DNA from: Lampris incognitus
Lineage: Eukaryota; Chordata; Actinopteri; Lampriformes; Lampridae
NCBI RefSeq assembly: GCF_029633865.1
Contig: NC_079230.1
Location: forward strand, 27,383,163-27,447,162
DNA length: 64,000 nt
Direction of reading: 5' to 3'
The notes beneath the pieces were generated by a model that worked only from the letters and a program-made list of their open reading frames with translations, had not been told where the DNA came from and did no database searches. Shown here piece by piece: positions 57,701 through 64,000 of the stretch. Each line of letters begins with the position of its first letter. Position 1 is the stretch's first letter. The position numbers and the translations under genes were made by a program.

Positions 57701-58378
57701 GTGACGCCAAGTCCGAAATGGAAAATGGCTGATTGTTTGGGGCTGTTGAATGAAGATTGAATGGGGATGAATGGGGAAGATCCCTTAAAAAATGAGTGTG
57801 TATGAAAAAGAGAAAGAGCGCCAAAAAAACAAAATACAAAATGTCAAAATGAACATCATGACCAACTGTTAAAGAAAAGAAAACAAAACCCTACGTTGTC
57901 AGTGATCATAAAACAGAAGGGGGGGAGGGGGCCGAAGGGAATCAATGATCAAATGGACAAGAGGAGTTTATGGTAATGAGAGAGGAGAGGGGGAGGGGAG
58001 GGGAGAGGAGAGGAGCCACATCTGTCCCTTGTTGTTTGGGCTTTAATTGCCCATCCCAAAAGCCAGGGAGTCAAGTCAGCTCCCCTTTCATTTTCTAAAC
58101 CAAGCCCCTGGGGACAACTAGGCTCCATTCGGCCATGTGGGACACGCCGGGGGCCTCCGAAAATCTCAGCATCACGCAACTCCCAAATATCGACACCACT
58201 TCACGTAAAGGGAGGCGTTTCACCGTCGGGGAAACCCCCAGTCAAACTCACGCGAAGGGCACCTTCGTGCGCTTTGGGACACTTTGTAACTATCCCGGTG
58301 ACGCAATTTCAAAAAGAGGGAGAAAGACCAATCACGTGGACAACAGACGTAAACACTGTTACTCACCGAGAGGGACAT
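48567..58378 (-). CDS. efs: efs, Cas-family SH3 adaptor (complete coding region)
   Basis: Cas-family scaffold that couples Src/FAK-type kinases to Crk/Nck-type SH2 adaptors at adhesion sites. Coding exons: 58367-58378, 55784-57109, 54505-54624, 52214-53179, 51152-51223, 49460-49717, 48567-48749; 978 residues, all phase 0 junctions. SH3 at residues 5-63 (ALFDNTAES, GWWLCSLHGRQGI). Substrate domain at about 83-579 has 16 YxxP motifs. Then a serine-rich helical region (LSGLVQSVLSMAS, RALEESTLL), a Pro motif RPLPPTP, and the C-terminal FAT-like bundle (LLSFYSSQ, QPPRVFVARGKSLIVTAHKL, FIGDTLSRL, YPSVSATQEMV). The fit to EFS rather than BCAR1/NEDD9 rests on the C-terminus (ATKGAAQNYPS) and on ACIN1/DHRS4 synteny. 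It is much longer than human EFS (561 aa), so BCAR1-like remains the alternative. Confidence 0.85.
48750..51151. other. efs introns 5 and 6 around exon 6
   Basis: AT-rich intron DNA (48750-49459 and 49718-51151). Apart from exon 6 I see no mobile element or RNA gene. Confidence 0.5.
49460..49717 (-). CDS. efs: efs exon 6: C-terminal FAT-like domain, first half
   Basis: 86 codons, with LEDSELLSFYSSQSLAHL, QGNQPPRVFVARGKSLIV, TAHKLVFIGDTLSRL. This is the conserved Cas-family C-terminal helical domain. Acceptor cccgccag, donor gttagc. Confidence 0.93.
51152..51223 (-). CDS. efs: efs exon 5 (linker)
   Basis: 24 codons, GKPEPPSEAPVENGQTLTIT to AEPR, phase 0. Low-complexity linker between the SH3-ligand region and the C-terminal bundle. 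Acceptor cctcactag, donor gtaagt. Confidence 0.8.
51715..51990 (-). mobile_element. probable RTE-related repeat
   Basis: ggctcattccctgtctcagg and ggtcaccacagcggat resemble the RTE 3' end at 2991-3030 (ggctcaccacagcggatc); followed by tgggtgcccttcctgacaca, typical of dispersed fish repeats. Confidence 0.4.
52214..53179 (-). CDS. efs: efs exon 4: last YxxP motifs and serine-rich region
   Basis: 322 codons. YDVP, YSVP twice and YDMP end the substrate domain. A Ser-rich helical bundle follows (RRLSVSSNGSGDVQWRASLS), then RPLPALP and RPLPPTP Src-SH3-type ligands, and EYAGIGL/GYVKLQ in place of the YDYVHL Src-SH2 site typical of BCAR1. Acceptor ctcctgcag, donor gtcagt. Confidence 0.92.
53180..55783. 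other. efs introns 2 and 3 around exon 3
   Basis: 53180-54504 and 54625-55783. Plain intron, T/A-rich with short runs; no element recognised. Confidence 0.45.
54505..54624 (-). CDS. efs: efs exon 3: two YDTP motifs
   Basis: 40 codons, VYDTPPSGRW to PPQADPESE, with YDTP twice, the preferred Crk SH2-binding form. Acceptor cctggcag, donor gtaagg, phase 0. Confidence 0.9.
55784..57109 (-). CDS. efs: efs exon 2: SH3 domain and first part of substrate domain
   Basis: 442 codons from TVLAKALFDN to NPDYEDPVDEQ. It holds the complete SH3 domain and ten YxxP sites (YLSP, YRSP, YQSP, YQTP three times, YLAP, YLIP, YLVP, YEDP). Acceptor ctgtttag, donor gtgagg. Confidence 0.93.
57155..57427 (-). mobile_element. 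tRNA-derived SINE (third family)
   Basis: Minus strand: ggctcaggaggtcgagtggg head with ggttcaatccccggctcctg B-box-like motif, body ttgagcaagacactgaaccc, tail gcactatataaatgcagtcc. Common fish SINE type; exact family not assigned. 57428-58366 contains a (CA)n at 57559-57582 and nothing else. Confidence 0.75.
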
Positions 58379-58597
58379 GTTTGCTGTGTCTCGCACAATA
58401 CGATATGACCCCGTTCTCAGATCAACCAACTGTGTCCATCGGAAGCAGGAGCTCGGCGGGAGGAGGGGGGGTCATCCATCCAGACCGGACCGCGTCTCAC
58501 TGTTGCGTCGACCGGCGGAGAAGCTCGCGGCCGCCGCGCGGCTGCCGCTCCCGCGCGCAGCTCATCCTTCGAAACGCTTCGTCGCTCGCCGCCTCGG
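58367..58597 (-). CDS. efs: efs exon 1: 5' leader and first four codons
   Basis: Coding part is 58367-58378 (MSLS), donor gtgagt. Cas-family genes normally have a very short first coding exon before the SH3. Upstream, an acceptor-like ctttcag ends at 58598 on the minus strand, suggesting the leader begins at 58597 after a noncoding first exon; a donor-like gtaaggg at about 59347-59353 could belong to that exon. Confidence 0.6.
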
Positions 58598-59280
58598 CTG
58601 AAAGACAAGACACATCCGAGTGAGAACCCCCCTTCATCCGCCACACGGCCCGTTAGACAAGCGACACATCGGGGGCGGCTGGCGCCGGCGGCGCAGCGGC
58701 GGCAGACACGTCGAGAGTTCGCACGTAAATGAGGAGGAGGAGGAAGCGAGGCGGGCGCGCGGGTGGGTGGCGGGCACGCACTCTTTTCCACGCCCAGCGA
58801 ACGCGGCGGCGGCGCAGGTCGCCAAAAAACGTGGTAACGGTGAGCGACGTGGATCAGATAACGTGTTTTAAAGATGTATTGTCTTTTTTTCTTCTCTCTC
58901 TCTCGATAGGACGGTAAAAATAGGCAGAATACACGTCGAGAGAATTAAAAAACACACACACACACATGCGCGGCAACGGTTCCGAGCAGAACTCGAACCC
59001 GGGTCGCTGCGGTCAGGCCTGAGCCGTCGGGGGACGTTCCTTGATTCAGGAGGACGTTAAGGTAGCGCGGATTAAATGACGTCACCTCGGTATAAAAGGT
59101 TACGGCCGGCTATGCGCGACGGTCCGGGCGATAGGTGGACCCACGCTCGACCGGCGTTTGCGGACGCCGCCTTTAGCCGCGGCCCGCTGGCTAGGCTAAC
59201 GCGGCTATCGTTTTAACGCGTCCTTAAACCGCAGAATTTTCAAAACAATAGCGAAGGCCGAGGTAAAAATCCAAAAAAAA
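58440..59280. promoter_or_regulatory. CpG-rich region between efs and dhrs4
   Basis: CpG-dense DNA covering the efs leader and continuing towards dhrs4. Because the genes are divergent, it may serve as a shared promoter zone. It contains the CRE/TATA pair listed separately. Confidence 0.5.
59077..59098 (+). promoter_or_regulatory. CRE plus TATA box on the plus strand
   Basis: A perfect palindromic CRE, TGACGTCA (59077-59084), lies six bases upstream of TATAAAAG (59091-59098). Their spacing and orientation fit a core promoter firing rightward at about 59.12 kb, towards dhrs4. A donor-like GAG|gtaaaa at about 59263 could end a noncoding first exon. The link to dhrs4 is inferred. Confidence 0.45.
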
Positions 59281-59802
59281 AAAACCGTCCGCCGGCCCGC
59301 CACCACTGGCTGATAAATAGGCCCGGGGGGGGTTGTTTTTTTTTCCCTTACCGTTGATAAATTTCAAAGTTCACATTAGTGCACAGACGGACATTAATAC
59401 GTGAAATCACTTGTCCCAGTAGTGGAAATCTGTGGTCATTGGCGTTCAGTCATCTTCTGCGATGACAACAACCATTAGTTCCGCCTCCTTCGACGCCGTC
59501 AGCTTTTCACAGAGTTTGACACCGTAGGATGGGACGCATGCACCGCGATTACACCCATCTCTACGGTTTGAAGTCGTGTAACTTAACTAGTTGTGCCTCA
59601 GAAATAAAGGTCCGTGGGCAGCGTTCACGGACATAAAAATAAACGTACACAGGCACGTTTTTAGAGTATTACATCTTCATATTAATACATAATAGTACAT
59701 TAGTAGCATAGTTTGTTAGTATAACATTCTAGTAGAAAAAAGTAGAATAGCGTTAGCAAGTTAATATCATTCATTATAATTATAATTTACGTACAATAGT
59801 TT

Positions 59803-60051
59803 TCATTTACAAGTGTAATTTGTATAAATGTTCACCATATTTGGCTTATCCGCTTCTAACTGGCTACTAAATATTCCCTTAAGAAAAATAAAGTGATCCA
59901 ATTCCCCAACATTACAGTCATGGGCCATAGTACCAATGTACCCTTCATTTTTCAGTGTCTCAAACCAGCCCTCGTCTTTTTTTCCTCTAAATTGGCTGAT
60001 CTGTGTAAGTAATGAGACCAGGCTCGAAAACAGACAATTTGCTCGGGGCAT
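59803..60051 (-). other. unidentified ORF of 82 codons
   Basis: Minus frame including KDEGWFETLKNEGYIGTMAH and FSSQLEADKPNMVNIYTNYT looks protein-like in composition but I do not recognise it. It lies between the efs and dhrs4 promoters and may be a transposon relic. The rest of 59280-60502 has nothing recognised. Confidence 0.25.
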
Positions 60052-60502
60052 TTATTTTGAAATTAAAAACGTCGCACCAGGAAGTCGTTGGATCTGAAAA
60101 CATTATCTACTGGGAGCAGCCGAAAGTTGCAGTAGTAGAAGATTATCTGGCTGTCACAAGTCTTAGAAACTGTGACAGAGGAAATCATTTGTCAAACTGA
60201 CTCTCTTGATCACCATCACCCACGGTGAGATTGGGATCTCGATTTGTGGTAGATATAATGCTCATTGCAAAGTAAATGGAAATGGACTACAACAGTTTAC
60301 TGCGGTCGTCTGCCTCATTTTTTTTCTTCCATAATAGATTAAAAAAAGGAAAAAGAAAAAGTAAATGTATGTGACAAAAGGTATGCACCGTGCCAAGAGA
60401 ATATGTTAAGACCAGTGCACCGGTGCCCATGTGACCTCTGCCCTAGTTCCCAAAATGCCCTCATAAAGCTTGTTTGTCCCCTGTATTCTCTGTTTACAGG
60501 AC

Positions 60503-60615
60503 ATGCTGAGGGGTGTTTTTAGGTGCCTTCTGACCAATCCTGTCACTGGGAAAAGGAACATGTCTCAAAGTAGTCTTGCTGGAAAGGTGGCCATTGTTAC
60601 TGCCTCGACAGATGG
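60503..60615 (+). CDS. dhrs4: dhrs4 exon 1
   Basis: ATG at 60503; ends AGTxDG with two bases over, donor gtgagt. The sequence directly before it, tctgtttacag, looks like a splice acceptor, so the leader probably starts in an upstream noncoding exon. Confidence 0.88.
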
Positions 60616-63600
60616 GTGAGTAAAGATGTGTTGCTCAGATGTAATTCTCTACTTATCACCCCTCTACTTTTACCCCTTTGCACATAATATAGCAATTTGT
60701 ACTGAGTTGTCATCCTTTTAGTAGTAGTAGTAGTAGTAGTAGTAGTGATCCTTTTGTTCTTTTGATACTGTGAAACCTTATAGTATGTGGATGTACTGCT
60801 CTAGTTTTACTGTGTAGTGCCATTATCCCTTGTTTGTGTTTAATCCTGACTTTGCAACAAATTTCCAATTTGGAACAATAACGTTATTGACCGATTGATC
60901 GATCTACGATGAGGCGCTACCTCAGTAAGATCCAGATTCTAAAAATTTCTCTTTGAAAGAATTTGAAATGTGGTCATCTAACCTATGCATCTTGTATAGC
61001 TTCAAATATGAATATAAATATGAAACAAATAGTGTGCCATTCATCCTCTCTTCAGAATTGGTCTGGCTGCAGCCCAGGCTTTGGGTCAGAGAGGAGCCCA
61101 TGTGGTGGTGAGCAGCCGGAGACAGGTCAATGTGGACAAGGCTGTAGCATTGCTGCAGAGCCAGAGCATACAAGTGACTGGGACCATCTGCAACGTTGGC
61201 AAGAGTGAGGACAGAGAAAAACTAGTTCAAATGGTGAGTCTTGTATTCAGGTGTGTCTCAAAGTCTTTATGGATGTTCCTGGATTCTCTAAGGTAAACGA
61301 TAGAAGTGTTCCATGCATAATAAAATAGGATACTTTGATTGGCCATTCCCAAATAAAGGTCCCCTAAATCAATACAAATCAGATATCTTATTTGATATGT
61401 CTACTAGCACACGGCATGGTGGCGCAGTGGTTAGCACAGTCGCCTCACTGCAAGAAGGTCCTGGGTTCGAACCCCGGGGTTGTCCAACCTTGGGGGTCAT
61501 CCCAGGTCGTCCTCTGTGTGGAGTTTGCATGTTCTCCCCGCGTCTGCCTGAGTTTCCTCTGGGTGCTCTGGTTTCTTCCCACAGTCCAAAGACATATAGG
61601 TCAGGTGAATCGGCAATACAAAATTGTCCCTAGGTGTGAATGTGTCTGCCCTGTGATGGCCTGGCGGCCTGTCCAGGGTGTCTCCCCGCCTGCCGCCCAA
61701 TAACTGCTGGGATAGGCTCCAGCATCCCCGCAACCCTGATTAGGATAAGCGGCTTGGATAATGGATGGATGGAAGTCTGCTAGCACACAGGCTTTGGTGT
61801 AACAATCCTTGTGCCAAACGCCAGAGTGGGCATTCACACTGAAGAAATTCATATAAGAAAATATATTAAACCATGTCCTGGCTCAGTGTGCTAACCTGTC
61901 AGTGTTTACCGTAGAGGACATCAGGCTATGGCGTCGTTGATATACCGACCCATCTCACAGGCAGCATCACTGGATAAACTAGCTTGATTCAGAATTGCAG
62001 GGTTGAAAGTTGAGTCTTTCATTTATGTAATTTTGATTTTGGCCCAGGGCAGCACAGTGGCGCAGTGGTTAGCGCTGTCGCCTCACAGCATTAGGTTCTG
62101 GGTTCGAGCCCCGGGGTAGTCCAACCTTGGGGGGTCATCCCGGGTCGTCCTCTGTGTGGAGTTTGCTTGTTGTCTGCGTGGGTTTCCTCCGGATGCTCCG
62201 GTTTCCTCCCACAGTCCAAAGACATGTAGGTCAGGTGTCTGTGGAAGGTTCTCCCCTGCTTTACGGTCTGTTGACAAGCAGCTAAATTCTCACCTGTTTA
62301 GTCTGGCGTTTGTTTAATTTGTACATTGCTTGCTATTGTTTGGTTTATGTATTCTCTGTTATCGTTTTTTTCCCCCCCTTCTTTCGTTGTGGAGCACTTT
62401 GTGACTGTCTGTGAAAACTGCTGTATAAATAAACTTTACTTACTTAACAAGTGCGGCTGCCCAGGATTACAGACGACGAGGTTTAAAATGAACAACAAAA
62501 TAGCTCACCTTGTACCCAACCATCACATAGCCAGCCAGTAGCACTCCACACAATATGTAGCTGAGCAGAAATGCAAACTGGATGTTAGGACTTCTTCACC
62601 ATTCGAAGATCATTTTGTGCTGTTCATCAGAAAAGTGAAGAACCAAGAAAACAGATGATGTGGTTTTAAGTTGTTGGAATCGTTTTTTGTTTTGTTTGGA
62701 TTTTTTGTCTGCCTATTTTAATTTCAATAACAATCTGTCGTCACTATTACATGTCAATTACGATATGGTTGTAATACTACTACTACTACTACTACTACTA
62801 CTATTTTCGGCTGCTCTCGTTAGGGGGCGCCACAGCGGATCATCCGTTTCCATGTCTTCCTGTCCTCTGCATCTTCCTCTGTCACACCAGCCACCTGCAT
62901 GTCCTCCCTCACCACATCCATAAACCTCCTCTTTGGCCTTCCTCTTCTCCTCTTCCCTGGCAGCTCCATATTCAGCATCCTTCTCCCAGTATACCCAGCA
63001 TCTCTCCTCCACACATGTCCAAACCATCTCAATCTTGCCTCTCTTGCTTTGTCTCCAAACCGTCCAACCTGAGCGGTCCCTCTAATATACTCCTTCCTAA
63101 TCCCGTCCTTCTTCATCACTCCCAATTAAAGTCTTATCATCTTCAACTCTACCACCTCCAACTCCACCTCCTGACTTTTCATCAGTGCCACAGTCTCCAA
63201 ACCATATAACATAGCTGGTCTCACAACCATCTTGTAAACCTTCCCTTTCACTCTTGCTGGTGCCCTTCTGTCACAAATCACTCCTGATACTCTTCTCCAC
63301 CCACTCCACCCTGCCTGCACTCTCTCCTTCACCTCTCTCCTGCACTCCCTGTTACTTTGGACAGTTGACCCCAAGTATTAAAACTCATATGCCTTCGTCA
63401 CCTCCACTCCTTGCATCCTCACCATTCCACTGTCCTCCCTCTCATTCACGCATAGGTATCCCGTCTTGCTCCTACTGACTTTCATTCCTCTTCTCTCCAG
63501 AGCATACCTCCACCTCTCCAGGCTCTCCTCCACCTGCTCCCTACTCTCACTACAGATCACAATGTCATCTGCGAACATCACAGAGACTCCTGCCTGAGCT

Positions 63601-63965
63601 CGTCCATCAACCTGTCCATCACCATTGCAAATAAGAAAGGGCTCAGAGCCGATCCTTGACGTAATCCCACCTCCACCTTGAACCCATCTGTGACTCCTAC
63701 CACACACCTCACCACTGTCACACTGCCCTCGTACATATCCCGCACCACTCTTAAATATAACCCGTTATTATTTTGAGTGTTGCTTGCCCATCCGTGGTCG
63801 TGGTTATTGGAGCTAGTCTTGGTTCATAAAGGATCATGACTGTCAGATGTTTTGCTGTTGCAGACGGTGGAGCAGTGTGGAGGTGTGGACATCCTGGTGT
63901 CCAACGCAGCCGTCAACCCGTTCTTTGGAAACATCATGGACTCCACGGAGGCTGTGTGGGACAAG
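60503..63965 (+). CDS. dhrs4: dhrs4, SDR-family carbonyl reductase, first three coding exons (3' end outside window)
   Basis: DHRS4 is an NADP(H)-dependent retinal/carbonyl reductase of peroxisomes or mitochondria. Exons 60503-60615, 61056-61233 and 63864-63965 give 131 residues, phases 2, 0 and 0. The cofactor motif TASTDGIG is at residues 33-40 (TGxxxGxG type, in the DHRS4-specific form), followed by [15 protein letters not shown] and by [11 protein letters not shown] in exon 3 (the NNAG-equivalent SNAA). The catalytic Ser-Tyr-Lys exons and the C-terminal peroxisomal signal lie off the right edge. A basic N-terminal leader ([19 protein letters not shown]) precedes MSQSSLAGK and may be a targeting sequence; internal Met20 is an alternative start. 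Intron 2 carries SINE and RTE insertions. Confidence 0.94.
60718..60746. repeat. (TAG)n trinucleotide repeat
   Basis: About 29 bases of TAG in dhrs4 intron 1. The RTE elements here end in the same trinucleotide, so it may be the tail of a lost copy. Confidence 0.85.
61056..61233 (+). CDS. dhrs4: dhrs4 exon 2
   Basis: 178 nt from [18 protein letters not shown] to EDREKLVQM; acceptor ctcttcag, donor gtgagt. Rossmann beta-2/alpha-2 region, with the RxxNVDxAVxxLQ signature of DHRS4. Confidence 0.95.
61413..61774 (+). mobile_element. SINE family B in dhrs4 intron 2
   Basis: tRNA-like head ggtggcgcagtggttagcac and gggttcgaaccccgg, body tggagtttgcatgttctccc, tail ggataagcggcttggataat and ggatggatgg; no CA tract. 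14-bp duplication with one mismatch (61399-61412, 61775-61788). Confidence 0.88.
62046..62447 (+). mobile_element. SINE family B head with a LINE-like tail
   Basis: Head and body as in family B (cagtggcgcagtggttagcg, gggttcgagccccgg) to 62241, then a different tail: gtggagcactttgtgactgt, ctgtataaataaactttact. 5' and 3' limits are approximate. Confidence 0.7.
62774..63780 (-). mobile_element. RTE-type LINE, ORF2 C-terminal third, defective
   Basis: Minus strand: [20 protein letters not shown] (reverse-transcriptase FADD box, 63530-63590), [14 protein letters not shown], then after frameshifts [20 protein letters not shown] (63180-63250) and [20 protein letters not shown] with [15 protein letters not shown] (62820-63060). 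3' end is (TAC/GTA)n at 62774-62802. Inserted in dhrs4 intron 2. Confidence 0.88.
63864..63965 (+). CDS. dhrs4: dhrs4 exon 3
   Basis: 34 codons, [20 protein letters not shown] to EAVWDK; acceptor ctgttgcag, donor gtacaa. Contains the SDR SNAA motif. Confidence 0.95.
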
Positions 63966-64000
63966 GTACAAACTAGAGTCCTCCAGACAAAATCTCAGCC

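Overview
The window is nuclear DNA of a ray-finned fish, most likely a percomorph-type teleost. Three spliced vertebrate genes lie in long introns packed with fish-type transposons, SINEs and microsatellites. The order is acin1 (minus), efs (minus), dhrs4 (plus). ACIN1, EFS and DHRS4 also share one human chromosome band (14q11.2), so this looks like an ancient syntenic block.

Layout. 1-45.1 kb: acin1 on the minus strand, from the SAP-domain first exon (44932-45066) leftwards to RRM exons at 1378-1485 and 739-846. Its 3' part, including the SAP18/RNPS1-binding motif, lies beyond the left edge. A second CpG-rich promoter at about 22.66-23.65 kb has a short first exon (22698-22723) that joins exon 7 in phase and would make a short acinus. 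45.2-48.5 kb: intergenic, repeat-rich. 48.57-58.6 kb: efs, a Cas-family adaptor of about 978 residues in seven coding exons, complete. 58.4-59.4 kb: GC-rich region between efs and dhrs4 with a CRE/TATA pair on the plus strand. 60.5-64 kb: first three coding exons of dhrs4, a short-chain dehydrogenase that continues past the right edge.

Function. Acinus is an RNA-binding scaffold of the exon-junction-associated ASAP complex. Efs is an SH3 adaptor with 16 YxxP tyrosine motifs acting under Src/FAK-type kinases. Dhrs4 is an NADP(H)-dependent carbonyl reductase. Nothing in the sequence suggests a shared pathway; the linkage looks historical.

Mobile DNA. A 3.8-kb L1-type LINE (24296-28115) has a perfect 17-bp target duplication and two open ORFs but lacks the endonuclease part of ORF2. 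It sits inside a Penelope-like (GIY-YIG) remnant that faces a second Penelope copy head to head. There are also five copies of a tRNA-headed SINE (family A), several copies of a modular tRNA-headed SINE with interchangeable tails (family B), hAT MITEs with 8-bp duplications (one starting 13 bases past an acin1 splice donor), two Tc1-like elements, RTE-type LINE fragments, and a 570-bp foldback element carrying tRNA-like modules. Exon boundaries were set by eye from splice sites, phase and remembered family similarity; no alignment was run.
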